Shown here: in pieces, positions 38,301 to 50,425 of the stretch
Position numbering within the stretch: the first letter of the stretch is position 1
Layout of the letters: every line of letters begins with the position of its first letter
Source: Cokeromyces recurvatus
Lineage: Eukaryota; Mucoromycota; Mucoromycetes; Mucorales; Mucoraceae
NCBI RefSeq assembly: GCF_025118155.1
Contig: NW_026251408.1
Coordinates: 186,001-250,000 of the forward strand
Direction of reading: 5' to 3'
DNA: 64,000 bases
The notes under the pieces: model-generated
What the model was told of the DNA's origin: nothing
Seen by the model: only the letters and a program-made list of their open reading frames with translations
Databases searched by the model: none
Translations under genes and position numbers: made by a program

Positions 38301-40388
38301 GGCAACTTATAGAACTTTTTTTTATCCCTTTTCGTAGCTTTGCTGGAGAAGAGTGAGTGAGTGAGTGAGTGAGAAATGGATAGATATATATGTACTGCGA
38401 GCGTTATAATAGATGCGCAACTGTGTGTGATTATAGATATGCCTTTTATATATATAGCAATTAGCTTCTGTCTTTTATTTATAAGATAGGTGTGGTATAT
38501 TGATTTATATAGAATGAGCAGAGTTAAGATATGTATGTGTGTATAAATTTACAACATATATTTGTATGTATATATGTGCGTATAAATTTATATATGTCAA
38601 TTATATGTAAATAAAAAGAAGAAGAAGGAAAAGGGGGAAAAGGGTAAATCCTGAGTTTAATAGGAGTTAAGTATAGAGCCAACTATTTTATATGAATAAG
38701 GTAATAATAGGCAGAGAGAGAGAGAGAAAAAGAACAAAAAAAGGTAAGGAAATTTTGTCTATTTAAATACTTTTTTTGAGGCTTAAATCTAAATAAGAAG
38801 TTGAAAAAATTCGGAGTTAATTTGATCAAACACCCTATTATTTGGTTTAATATAAAAAATAAAATGAAATATGTAAAAAAAAAAAAAAAAATACATGCTA
38901 ACACAGTAATAAGTCTTTATCATTATTTGATGAAAACAAACAAAGCATATACATAAGAAAGTTGCATTATACAAATATGATTGGTTTAATTAAAACTAAC
39001 TAAGAACTTTCTCTTTTTTTTTTGTTTTACTGATTGAAAGACATCTTAGTCATTCGAATGAGATCATATAGAAAACAAAATAGATATACTTGACAGCTTT
39101 TTATTTAGATAATGAATAACTATATAGAGTTCTTACACACATATTTGAAAAGTAGATGAGATATATAGACTCTATATATGCAAAAATATTACTCAGTCTT
39201 GCTTTTTCCGGTTTAAAATATTCACATATGCTTATATATATATATGAAAACCCTTTCATAGTATGGAATAATAAATCTTCTTTTGTAGATTAAATAGCTA
39301 CAAAAAAAATGAAATAAAATCACAAGTAAATATAAGCTAATCAGCATTATTTATTCCTTTGGTGTATACATGATGGTTTATTTTGTATTTTAGTTTAACA
39401 TGAAACATAGCTTTTTATTGTCTCAACTTATCATATTCACTCTCTGTCTGTACAACTTAATCCCAATGTATATCAAATATATATACATACAGAATGGCTT
39501 TAGAGACAATGAATATAAAGAGTAGCTGCTATCATCAAAATAATTTTCAATCTACTATTCTGGATATAAGTTTCATAAAGATGTGTCAATGAGATAAAAT
39601 AAATTGATTTTATATGTCCATATCCTACTATTGTCAAGCATATAACCTTATACATACATATATGCATATAAAATGAAGATACAACCTACTGAGAATATAA
39701 TAGCTTTAAAAGTCAATGAAAGGGTGTCGCTGTTCTCCTGACAATTTATCGCTTGTTTATTTTATTTTCCAACTACTTTATTTATCGTTTTCAACTATAA
39801 ACTCTATTCTAGTTTAATATAAGTTTTATTTCATATCGAGGCTTTATCAGAGTTCATTTATAATAGAATAAACTGGTGATAATGAAGTTAATAATAAATA
39901 AATAAAAAAATCCATTACGAATACCGGCTATTCTACAAGATATGGCTTATTTCTTTTTAATTTGTGTTTAACTAAATAATCCAGAATTAATTCCTCTTGT
40001 CTGACGAGGAATACATGCAGAGAATATATATTATTTTCTTTACATAGACAGATTTAAGGCATTACCACTTATCACAAGATAATATAAATGTATACTTTTC
40101 GGGGATAATCCATACTATCCTATAGAGTCTTATTAACAAACTCAATACGCTACTACGACTTCTTTTGATTGGGTCTTGTTCATTTTAATATCTTTAATAG
40201 ACTTGTTCTTTCCTTTGTTATATACAAATATACACATCTTTAGGGGAGATGGAAAAAAAAATTCTTTTCTTAAAGCAATATAAATAATAATATGTTTAAA
40301 GCTCTTATTATATCTATTATAATAACATTTGCTATTACATCTTATAATATATTATATCTCATAATAATATGGAAACTAGGTTTATTCT

Positions 40389-40428
<40 letters not shown>

Positions 40429-41637
40429 TGGATTCCCTGAACATTCACTTAATAACCAAAAAAGAGCATGTGACTGTCAAGCATGTACGAATAGCATAAA
40501 ACTTACAATCACCTGTATCTTTTAAGATATAATCTTCTGCTACTTTATAGAGGGAGGCTAGTTTCACATGCTCTAGACTCGCAGTTTATCAAAACATATA
40601 TATAGTAAATTAAATTAGCTCCAAGGTGATTAGGATTTGAATGATATCTTTACTACCTGCGTTACTCATTATTCCCTTCCCCTTCTTTTATTATTATTAT
40701 TATTATTATTATTAAAGAAATATTGGTTAGTTGTATAGAATAGGAGAAGATTTAGTATCTTTTCTAAAATAAACAATTTGATTATAATACATTCAATTTA
40801 TGATTTATTACAGTAGTAAATAAACATAGTTTATATTTCAAATAACTATTTGGTATTTTTTTTTCTACGCTAAATATTATACATATATTTATGTGTGTGT
40901 ATACATGCTTAACTGTTTATTTAGTGTTTGTTTTAATATCTTTGATTTTAATAGATTCGCAACATTCTGATATTTAGTCATATTTTAGGGGCCCATCATC
41001 ATTGCTGTTAAAAAAGATAAAAGCATTTATGTATGACAAAATTCATTAAATAAACTTATTGAGTCTACAGAAAAGCATAGCTACTAAAATGATACTTCAC
41101 ATGACACTATGATTTTATATTTATCTAATTTCTATATGCAAGGCTTCCTTTTTCATCTTGACCTATCAATTTGTGATTTATTCTTATATCTACTAATGTT
41201 TTAATAATACCTTCGAGAAAAGCTTATACATACAAGCTTTTTTTTTCTTTTTTTTTTAGCTTCATTTTATTAAAGTATACATGTATATAACATTGTCTAA
41301 CATGTATACTAAAAGGTTTGAATAACAACTACTTTATGGAGGGTTTTAATTTATAAAGGAGATATTAACGAATATATATGTAGATTACTATTATTATATG
41401 TGTACTGTTTAGTATGTCAATTGTTAAGCATGTATGTTTAAAGGAAGAAATTTTTGTAATTTCTTTTAATATCGGCATTCTCTTATTGACTGTATTTCCT
41501 TACAATTTCAATCGAGTACTATAGTATCGATCTATATCAAATGGAATATCTAATTATTATTGCTATCAAGCTTATACCGACTTCTTTCCTTCTTTATTAT
41601 TATTATTATTCTTATTTTTGTTTTCATGTAATAATAA
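38301..41637. other. Long intergenic region, no gene seen
   Basis: About 3.3 kb between the divergent PHD and F-box genes. Frames are short and AT-driven. It contains (GAGT)n at 38,352-38,371, (GA)n at 38,713-38,727, many TA-rich tracts, an A run of 34 (40,391-40,425) and an (ATT)n at 40,690-40,712. I found no transposase, RNA gene or conserved motif. It could hold long 5' regulatory sequence for both neighbours or an AT-rich non-coding RNA that I cannot see. Confidence 0.55.
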
Positions 41638-43287
41638 ATGAATTTACCTACAGAAATCTTAAATCAAATATTCCCTAATATCGTATCCCATAAGGATAGA
41701 CTAACTGCTCTTACTGTCTGTAAAAGATGGTATCAATCTGCCTTTGAAGCGTATTATGCAAATGTAATATTTTATTCCGTAATCTCAATCAGATATTTTC
41801 TCAACATAATTCTGGAGCAGCATGACCAAAATCCAGGGAAATACGTTAAAAAAATGGAAATTTACACATTGAATACTGACAATAAAGAATCCATAACTAC
41901 AGACGAGTTTGTAAGGATAGCTAAATATTGTCCTTACCTTATCGAATTACTCTTTGATGACAATCATTATTGGGACCATCTCAGCCAATTGGATTTTACA
42001 CAACATTGGAAATATTTATGCTCACTTCCTTTTATGCACAAAAAAATGGATATTTGTTATCAACTTGAAGATAGATTAACAAGCTTAAAGTTGTGTTGCT
42101 TTAAAAATTTCGAACAAGATCTTTTGCTTTTATTATCTCGTATGTCAAAGCTTAAGAGTATTCGTCTTAAAGATGATATAGATGTGAGACTGACTGAAGA
42201 TATAGTTGAGAAACTGCATTTGTCATTGCCTTCTCTTCAAAGCCTAAAATTTGAAATGGATATATTCCCTTCCTCTCGCGATATCAAGAGTCTACTGCCA
42301 CCATTAAAGATGCCATGGACTAACAAAGGGTTTCAAAGGCTTGATTGTTTAGTCACCGATTCTTCCTCTATTTGGTTCAACATCATCAAACACAACTATC
42401 ATAGCATTCACCATTTGGTATTAACCATAAAACCAAGCTATAAACCAAACATACTCTTTTGGCCGAGCAAGCTTTCTCCAGAAAATAGTAACACATATGC
42501 ATATCATATCATGGAATTGATCCGTCAAACAACTATCCCACTTATTCATATTCATTTTCCTCTCTTTTATACTGATATTCATTTTATTCAACACTTTACT
42601 CTCACGCTTCTAAATACTCACAATCTACCTGTCTTCTCTGATCATGTTTCGATCAGCTTTATATACATCAATGATGAAAGCCCCATTCGATGGATCTCTA
42701 GAGGGTACCAGTTTAAGGATAGTCTTGTAAATCGTCTTACGTATCATCGTTCTTGTAAACTAAACAGTAACTCTATAGATCATAGCTTTAGGTTTTATAT
42801 AGTCATGGTGAAAGAAATCACTCGTACTGAACTCTTTCATCTTCTGAAATTAATCAAGTATCCAATCAATCAGAAAACAACTCATTTGCAAATACAAAGA
42901 AAGGTAGAACACCTTCATTGCTTTGTGGATTATGTCTATCTGGACTTCCTCTTGGAACATTTCCCTCATGTCAATGAAATCACTATATCACTTCAATTCT
43001 CCTTTCTTTATGAAGACTATCCTATGCAATTAATGAATGAATATCGAACTTTATTAGAACTATCACTCTTGAATGACAATCCTAACTGTACTTACCAGTA
43101 TACGTCCTTACAAGTCTTGAATTTAGAAAACATCGCTATCAATCGATATCTGTATGAATTCCTTTTCAAACATTGTCCTAATATATCAAGACTGAATATC
43201 AAGCATTGTCAATTTGATGAACAAGCCTTTCCGCTTTTTAATAACATGCGCACTAAGCGCAATATGGAAGTCTATATACATGATTAA
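41638..43287 (+). CDS. F-box protein with leucine-rich-repeat-like C-terminal region
   Basis: Likely substrate receptor of an SCF ubiquitin ligase. A single exon of 549 residues. The F-box is at the very N-terminus: LPTEILNQIFPNIVSHKDRL then ALTVCKRWY (residues 3-36). The rest has irregular leucine-rich segments (LTSLKLCCFKNFEQDLLLLL, SLPSLQSLKFEMDIF, LQVLNLENI, ISRLNIKHCQF), as in the large F-box/LRR families of Mucoromycota. No intron, unlike nearly every other gene here, and no recognised partner nearby. The substrate cannot be guessed. The start is the first ATG and agrees with the F-box position. Confidence 0.85.
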   Translation: MNLPTEILNQIFPNIVSHKDRLTALTVCKRWYQSAFEAYYANVIFYSVISIRYFLNIILEQHDQNPGKYVKKMEIYTLNTDNKESITTDEFVRIAKYCPYLIELLFDDNHYWDHLSQLDFTQHWKYLCSLPFMHKKMDICYQLEDRLTSLKLCCFKNFEQDLLLLLSRMSKLKSIRLKDDIDVRLTEDIVEKLHLSLPSLQSLKFEMDIFPSSRDIKSLLPPLKMPWTNKGFQRLDCLVTDSSSIWFNIIKHNYHSIHHLVLTIKPSYKPNILFWPSKLSPENSNTYAYHIMELIRQTTIPLIHIHFPLFYTDIHFIQHFTLTLLNTHNLPVFSDHVSISFIYINDESPIRWISRGYQFKDSLVNRLTYHRSCKLNSNSIDHSFRFYIVMVKEITRTELFHLLKLIKYPINQKTTHLQIQRKVEHLHCFVDYVYLDFLLEHFPHVNEITISLQFSFLYEDYPMQLMNEYRTLLELSLLNDNPNCTYQYTSLQVLNLENIAINRYLYEFLFKHCPNISRLNIKHCQFDEQAFPLFNNMRTKRNMEVYIHD

Positions 43288-43521
43288 ATAATAGAATTAT
43301 AATATGTATACATTTATAAATATTTGTTTTATTATACAAATTAGAGTAATAATAGAGTTTTTTTTTTTTTTTTTATTCCTTTACAAATGCAATCTAGAAT
43401 ATATATTTGTATATATATTTTTAAAAAGAAAATAAACTTCTATATTTATTTAAATACATACACACACACATACATATACATATATAATAAAGAAGTATGC
43501 TTCATTATATATCTATTTATT

Positions 43522-43771
43522 TTACTTTTTATCTTTCGCAAAGTGTTCACCATACCAAACATGTACACGCTTTTCATTGTAAATATTTGGCACAACACGT
43601 CTCTTTCGTGTCTCTTGTCTTTCAGTATCCTCTTTTTGTTTCATTAATAGTCTCCTTTGTTCAATGACTTTCTGTAACTGCAACGATCTTTGCTCTGATC
43701 TAATTCTTTTAGCCTCTAATTCTTCTGCAGATTCTTGATGTTTAGGCTCACTTGATTTAGCTTGACTGTCT

Positions 43772-43806
<35 letters not shown>

Positions 43807-44565
43807 GTAAAATTCACGTATAGCATCTTTATCGTCATCGTTATCTATGGATGGCTCTCCTTTCTCTACTATTGTAGGATAATAATCGTCTTTGTCTTCT
43901 TCTTCTTCTTCTAGACATTCAATTTTTGCTTGTTCCTCATAGTGTTGATCATCGCGTGTTCTAGATATGAATCCATCTAATCGTAACTGACCTCCCTCTA
44001 AAGGTCTTGTCTTTTCCAACTCGTCAAAGTCAATATAAGTTGTATTGAAGGGATTATACATGGTGGTCTGTGGTTGAGAAGGTCGATCCAGAACATTGAT
44101 CGATTCATCAATATCATATTGGAAATCAGTAGGTGGATAAAGCGTCCTGTCAGTATAGCACATCATGATCCATTTAGGTGAGACACAAACGATACCCTTT
44201 GACACAGCTTGATTGATCATTCGTAATTGACGACTATCTCCCTTTGGATCAATGATCAAGTGTGTGATCGATTTGTTCATCTCTGTACGTACAGTCGCAC
44301 CAAGTCCCTCGGCTAATGTCGTTAGTGTGGTATATTGAAGTGACTTGTGAATATAAAGTGTATATTTCTTGAGAAGGGGTGGTAGACTACTTGTGGTGTC
44401 AAGCGTTATAGGCAAAGTATCTGGAAGATCATGTTGTGAAGGTGTTTGTGATTTATGCTTTTTATTTAGTGCCGATTTATTTCTATTCATAAATGTGTTG
44501 CGTTTATTATTGTTGATTCTTCTTTTAAACAGAAAAGCGTCATGATCATACATGTTTGACTCCAT
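43522..44565 (-). CDS. BRCT-domain protein
   Basis: A single-exon gene of 347 residues. One BRCT domain spans about residues 62-145: LKKYTLYIHKSLQYTTLTTL, AEGLGATVRTEMNKSITHLI, GIVCVSPKWIMMCYTD (with the characteristic W-I-x-x-C helix). This suggests a phosphopeptide-binding role in the DNA-damage response or replication, but I could not assign it to a named family. The middle is acidic (ECLEEEEEDKDDYY) and has a poly-Asn run coded by (ATT)n. A charged coiled-coil-like segment (AEELEAKRIRSEQRSLQLQK) follows, and the C-terminus ends VHVWYGEHF. An upstream start is unlikely because the 5' side is low-complexity. Confidence 0.8.
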
Positions 44566-44848
44566 AATAAAATAAAATATTGAAAAAGAAAAAAAAAATA
44601 ATAATAATAATAATTTATATGTATTAGTAAATGTCTTGGAGGATATTGAATGCTTTTTTATTTATTTATTTATTTATTTATTTGTATATAGAAAAGCCAC
44701 AATAAGAAGCATAATTGCATTTTGTTCAATTAATAAACGATAAGATTCTTAAATAGATAATACAGTTAATCAATGTTATATTCATCGTTCAACATTACGA
44801 TTGTCCATCCTTATTATCTTGACAGAGAAAGTTTAATTCTGAGAAACA

Positions 44849-44895
<47 letters not shown>

Positions 44896-44913
44896 TTAGT
44901 TGTCAGACTAATA
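44566..44913. other. Intergenic before nested transposon
   Basis: About 350 bases with (TAA)n at 44,599-44,613, (TTTA)n at 44,656-44,681 and an A run of about 43 (44,850-44,892). The A run lies some 20 bases from the left end of the transposon. No gene. Confidence 0.6.
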
Positions 44914-45103
44914 CAGTAAGGCTGGTAAATATTGGCCGATTTAGAAAATAATTTGACCCTAACCAAAAAATAATTTGGCAAAATGATAAAAAAATGATAG
45001 GCTGTTCTGAAATATTTTATTGGCTCAATGGAAAAAAATATTTTGGCAGCTTTAAGATTGGCGATTGATTAAAAATGACAATAAGTAATATGACGCTTAG
45101 AAT

Positions 45104-45612
45104 GACCGCAGAATCCGCGAAGGTCACTAACGTGTACATTATTGTAAGCATCGGCAATTATCTATGATAAAGTCTCCTCTGTCATCTGGTTCTCGCACTT
45201 CATTTTTCCTTTTACAATAGTCCAAAAGTTTTCGATTGCATTCAACTCTGGTGAATACGGAGGTAAATACATGACTCTGTAACCTCTGCCCTCAATTTTT
45301 CGAATTATAAGATGCGATTTGTGAATGGTGCAGTTGTCCGTTATAAGATAACTGCCTTTTAGGCCTTCGTCCGTATCCATAATGTCAAGTAGTTCATTTA
45401 TGAACTTTATGAAATGAGTCGTAATAGTGCCTTTTGAGGGGGGCTTTATTGGCTCCAGTTCCATCAAAGTGTTCAATCTTGACATACTCTACCACAGGTT
45501 TCTCAATGACGATCTTGCCCGCTCTTTGTTTGCCCTTTGCAAGCTTTCTCTTTTTTGATTTTTCACTTTTATTTGCCGCAGATTTTGGAGACTTCTCCTT
45601 GTGGTGACGACT
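45104..45612 (-). pseudogene. Tc1/IS630-type transposase, C-terminal fragment
   Basis: The minus strand encodes LKGSYLITDNCTIHKSHLII, then MYLPPYSPELNAIENFW, holding the second Asp and the final Glu of a D-D-E catalytic site. It is a near copy of the C-terminal third of the transposase at 55,525-56,421. Relative to that copy it has TCATAG in place of TCACAG (a stop at 45,162-45,164) and one extra base in a C run near 45,436-45,441 that shifts frame. It stops being alignable near 45,612. Confidence 0.85.
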
Positions 45613-46119
45613 ACATAATCCCTAGTAAATAGTAGCAATCTAGAAAGATCAAATCTGATCTTTAATATAACTTATGTAATAAAATAAATAATTATTAATA
45701 ATAATCATGATAGCAATCATAAAGCAATCTTATGTCAATCGCAGTGCATAAAGATTGGTAGGTAACTAATATCACACCACAAAATAATCACGGATAAACT
45801 CATCTTAAATTGTAAGCCAAAGATTTTCAGATATGAATTTCTTCCTAATATCTGGTAAAGATTTAATCTTTACCCCTTCAAACCTCTCAATCATGATACA
45901 ATCATACCATGATTTGAACTATGATAATAATAATTCTTTTGTATAAATAGTAGATAGTAATTTAGTTTAATATATTTTTTTCAAACAACTTTTCTGAATA
46001 AAAAGGAACTATTAAGAACTCGTTTTTTTTTTCTCATTTTTTTTCAGTGATATTTAATCCTTAAATATCCACACTGTATTTTATATAAGTTAGCTAGGCT
46101 TATATAAAATCTATTATTA
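45613..46119. other. Unassigned 0.5-kb segment between the two transposons
   Basis: This sequence is not in the sister copy near 56 kb and precedes the nested element's left TA. It has no reading frame and contains TATA-like motifs (tataaatag near 45,944). It could be a solo LTR or another insertion, but I saw no convincing terminal repeats. Confidence 0.35.
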
Positions 46120-49108
46120 GAGTGCGTCTGGACTAGAATAGGCTTTGATGCGATTTTTTATTGTACTGAGTAAGATGATACTAAAAACAAAAAGGTACAC
46201 CAGACGTCTGTGAAAGGTATACCCTTTAGAAAACTTTTTTATGATTTCTTCAGTTTCAAACACATCTTTTTCTTGGCTGTATGCTTCGATGTATCTGAAA
46301 CTTTTGTTAAAGAACTTTCTATTGGTTTCTTGATTGTGATTTTGATTGTAAACAAGAAAAAAATCGATATTCTCTTTCAAAGATGCATATATGTAGTCAC
46401 ATTGAAGCCTAGCGTTTCTTTTGACAGCAACCCAATGCCTTTCAATCCAATTACACTCACAGTGATATTTGGGGTAAAGTGTCATGATATGACCATGATT
46501 TGAAAGTGGTCACTCCAGCATTGATTTTTCTTCTTTAAAGTCTGGTTGCACTGAATGAAGCTTCTCAGCACAACATTTCAAAGGTCTCACATGCTTTGAG
46601 TTTTTCTGTTTACGTTTTTTGGCCAACTTTTTGAATAGACCACGCTCATCCAAGATATTAAACGTTCCTTTGAAATAAACACGATACTAAACTGATGTGG
46701 TAGCGTTAGTGTGCTGTGCCAATAATTACTTTTTTTTTGTCGATGAAATCTAGTTCGCTTCATCTATGTAATTACTATACTTACTATTCCAGTTCTATGT
46801 TTGCTCATAATACGTTGGATGTTAGGAGCTTCTTTTTTTTTCAAGTGCACTTTGAATATCATTTCTGACTGCTGATTTTGAGAAGTCTCTTGTCGCATGC
46901 ATTGGCTGCATTTGCTTTTTGTTGGTGAAGCTGTTTTTAAACCAACCGTCTTTAAACTTGAAGCCGCCAGGTTTATCTTTGAAAATTGTGTCCTCAGACG
47001 ACATTCTACTGGCAATCAACGCATCTTTATCGAACTCTCTATGGCTTGAACTTTGATCAAAAGCAAATAAGCCAGTGCAGCCGGGATGAAGCAATTCAAA
47101 TAAAGGAATCGCCTCTTTTTCTAGCTGTTTTACTAAATGAGCACACGTCCACCACCCTTCTTTTCCTTTCGAACTTCCCGCAAAAAATAGTTTCCTTGAG
47201 GTTTTCTCTTTCCCATTTATTTTGCCTCGCATAGTTCCATGACAAGGACACATAAACTCGCTGACCATAATTGAACCACCAGAACCTTTAAGAAGAATGG
47301 TAGTTTCATTTTGCTCGCACCACCTGATGAGTTTTCCATCATTAGAGTAAAATGTGCTTTCATCGTGAGTGACAAGCACTATTTTTTTTTCACCTTCGCG
47401 AAGAGTGGGAGGAACAATATTCGCTTCATCGTCAACTGAATATTTATCCATGCGTCTGTGATACTCCACCATCTCTTTTGCCCATTTGGATCTGTATTCA
47501 ACCACATCTTCTCTCTCGTGCCCTTCATAGTATGTCCTGTTGTATTTACCTTATGTTTTGTATTGAAAAATAAGTATGTATTTTGGATAATGTGCTCTTT
47601 TAAATATAATCATATATATATTTACCTGTTTTGTATTGGAAACCCTATTCACGTAGGTATGTTGAAAGCACATAGTTTGAAAGAGGGTGCGTATCTTCAG
47701 CTAGATCTTCGGACGCTACAGAAGCATTGGATATTTTCAGCTTTTTGGAAAGGATAACATCCTTGAGCTAGTTTCTAAGGGCAGGAATAGTCCTGAGCGT
47801 TGGCTTTTGAGACCTGAGCCATTCGACTGCCTCCTTTTTGATATCAGGGTCGGCTAAAACTGATACTCTTTTCATATGCTTGCCCTACATGTGCATTGAC
47901 AAAGCACTACTCTCAACATATTCAATGACCCATTTGTGGAATGAGTGAGATCGATGATATTGCGAGGGAGTTATCCACACTTCGACGGCTGCTTCCTTTG
48001 CTGCAATTGTGGCCTTCTTTTCGCTTTCAACAATTTTCTTTAAAAAACTCGAACTGCCCTTAGTCTTGATTAGTGAAAGTCGACGCTTTTGTTAGCAGCA
48101 GACTTCATATTCATAGCAGGCTTTACTTCTAGGTCTAGTTTGGCAATTGCTGCTTTGATTTTTCTCAATTCTGTTGCAATTACTTCTGTTTCTATTTCTT
48201 CAGCAGTTAGCATCTTTTTTTCAGTTGAATTATAGAATTCAGTCACTTTCCCACTTCCCTCCGAATTATCTCTGTTTTTTGTTTTTTTTACGGCGAAGGT
48301 CTCTTTCTTTTGAATCTTTTTTTCACTTTTTTTCCTCTTCTAGTCATTTCTTGTTCTTCTCATTGTTCCAGTTTAAGCAGCTTAATACGTTGTTGCTGTT
48401 AGAAGCATCAGCTTCGTTTTGATTGTCGCAATCAACTAAGTCATTTAGCTCGGCTGTAGTAACCGCATGATCTAAAAATAACTGTTCCTCTTTGGTAATA
48501 ACATGGCTTTGATCCTTCAGGCCTTACTGCTGTAGCAAGAGTTTTATTCCAGCGGTTAGCAGAGGCAACAGCACTTCTTTGGCGCATGGCTGATTTAGTT
48601 TTAGATAATCTAGGCATAGTAATAATAATGGAAAAAATATATATATAGAAAACTAAAACGAATCAAAGCTGCCTCTGTATGTTTAAATACTTTACCGAGT
48701 TTGAAGTCGCTAATTGTTTATTTTTAACTAATGCAATTTTTTGATCCAATTCATTGACGTGAAGATTGAAATAATTTCGGTTATACTAAATGCCGTCAGA
48801 TCCTATTGGTTGCAGTGCGAAGACCAAATTGTTTTACCAGCCTACGGACATCTTGAACCTTCTCACCTTTAAGCGACTGACTTTGACCTCAATAGTTTTT
48901 TTTTTCTTTTTTTTTTTGTGGAAACTTTTAAAACGCATCTGTCAGAACGTTTATAATGGCATAAAATACATTTTGTAGGAAGCTCAGTGTTATTACTACA
49001 AAGGAAAAATATCCTATAACGTATAAAGATTATGTTTTTTTTTTACTGTTTAATTTTTTTTTTTTTTTGAAACCTAGAGAAATTGACTATTCCAGTACAG
49101 ACGCACTC
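46120..49108. mobile_element. Nested 3-kb DDE transposon with TA duplication
   Basis: Inverted ends: left gagtgcgtctggactagaat (from 46,120) and right attccagtacagacgcactc (to 49,108), differing at two positions. TA stands directly outside each end (46,118-46,119 and 49,109-49,110). The internal gene on the minus strand starts MPRLSKTKSAMRQRSAVASA (48,617) and reads through to the Glu motif near the left end. The element is 2,989 bases and interrupts the outer Tc1-type element, so it arrived later. Confidence 0.85.
46150..48617 (-). pseudogene. DDE transposase of the nested element, broken
   Basis: Fragments in order on the minus strand. N-terminus MPRLSKTKSAMRQRSAVASA (48,617). The best frame is 47,505-46,822: VLVTHDESTFYSNDGKLIRW with the first catalytic Asp (HDES), then LKGSGGSIMVSEFMCPCHG and GLFAFDQSSSH with the second Asp. 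The last block YHCECNWIERHWVAVKRN (46,485 on) carries the Glu. This order (H-D-E-S, F-D-Q-S-S-S-H, C-N-W-I-E-R-x-W) is that of a DDE family I recall from basidiomycete and Mucoromycota genomes. Frameshifts and stops, for example 46,510-46,512 just before the Glu block, make it non-functional as it stands. The N-terminal part between 47,505 and 48,617 is Lys/Glu-rich and broken. Confidence 0.8.
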
Positions 49109-49522
49109 TAATCAATTTTGTTCCTGAACTCTTTATATGGTTGTGGCTATGACGTAAACGATGAGATGTATGTGTTGTTTATGAATTCGTGTTTACTCAT
49201 TGCCTTGTTTATTAATCAAGTACAACATAGTATTATAGATACAGTTTGGTTATGAGTTTATTTTCCTATATTTTAAGCTCATACTTTATTTTTAAGTTGT
49301 TCAGTATAATAAGTCATAGTAAACAACGTGATTTTTGGTTATGATTTTTGTGTTGATTTGTTTTTCTTCCTTTTTTATGATTTATCAAGTAAATGTTACT
49401 GTATGAACTACCCTCAAATACGACAATTTTGCCAAATTAGTTTTTGGTTTATAGGGCCAACTATTTTTATATTATCATCATTTAATTTTCTAAATTGGCC
49501 AATATTTACCAGCCATACTGTA

Positions 49523-50425
49523 TGTATCAGGCATGTAGAGACGAGGCAATTTAAGACAGACTTATGAAAATCTGGTGATCCCAGTTTTTTGCATATTTTA
49601 TTAATGTAGTAAATTTAAACCATTTGTTTTATATATAGAATGTCTCTCTCGGCTTCAAGCCAAAAAAAAAGGCTCTACTGACAGAAGTAACCACGTGAAG
49701 GTGAAGACAATTTTACTCCCGAAAAAAAATCCAACGATCATAAAGATGCGCGTTAAGAAGATGACACTACTTAGGCGACTTAGCTTTTAGTGACCGCTAG
49801 AGAACCAAATACCATAAAGATGCGCATTAAGAAGATGACACTACTTAGACGACTTAGCTTTTAGTGGTAAATGGTTAAGAAAAAATGTAAAGGTAAAGAT
49901 AATAAAAGACGCGCGTTAAAAATTTTTTATTTATACCCATAAAATGCGACTGGCTTTTCAAAATGTTGTAATATAGTGTAGAGGTCATAAACTTAGTTGA
50001 CCAATGATAGCGATCATATTAATAAGGAAATAGTCAGAAGATTTAGAATTCACTTTGGAATCAACTTGCTGAAATCACTTAATAATAGAACTTTGGAATA
50101 AGATTTAGTAATATTAGATGAAGACAACTTTAGTGTAAATAGCCAGATAAAAATACATAACTTAGATTTAGTCAATTCATAGTAACTTGTAATAAATATA
50201 TTTTGTAATTCAGAACTTTTTACAATCGTTTAATTAGATTACGTTACTTGTTCGTCTGGTTGTGTGCTTATCGTATTACCATATACAAAAAAAAAAAAAA
50301 AAGAAAAGAACCAACTAAGAAACAAAATCAAAATCAAAGCTGTAGAAACAGTAAGCTTGCTCAGTAGAGGCGGCAGTTGTTCTAGCTTGCTGTAGTTGAT
50401 GCAAGCTAGCAACCACCATTTCCAA
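49523..50425. other. Intergenic with a tandem direct repeat
   Basis: Contains two copies of a 56-base unit, at about 49,740-49,790 and 49,811-49,867 (cataaagatgcgc then ttaagaagatgacactactt), spaced by about 20 bases and differing at a few sites. Just before, 49,680-49,740 resembles 1,755-1,815 at the start of the window (taaccacg-gaaggtgaa), so a dispersed repeat is present. No protein is supported. Confidence 0.6.

Larger units (their letters stand above)
44914..49520. mobile_element. Tc1/mariner-type element interrupted by a second transposon
   Basis: The ends are inverted repeats: left ggctggtaaatattggcc (44,921-44,938) and right ggccaatatttaccagcc. They continue imperfectly inward for about 30 bases and share sub-terminal blocks such as aatttggcaaaat. 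TA lies at both outer borders (44,912-44,913 and 49,521-49,522), as expected for TA target duplication, though the exact end could be a few bases further in. The left part carries a transposase fragment on the minus strand; the rest of the coding region is displaced by the nested element and about 500 bases of unplaced sequence (45,613-46,119). The same end sequence recurs at the right side of the copy near 56.6 kb. Confidence 0.8.

Noticed and set aside
46210..46503. 97-codon plus-strand frame over the nested transposon
   Set aside because: Antisense of the transposase Glu-motif fragment, which is the recognisable strand.
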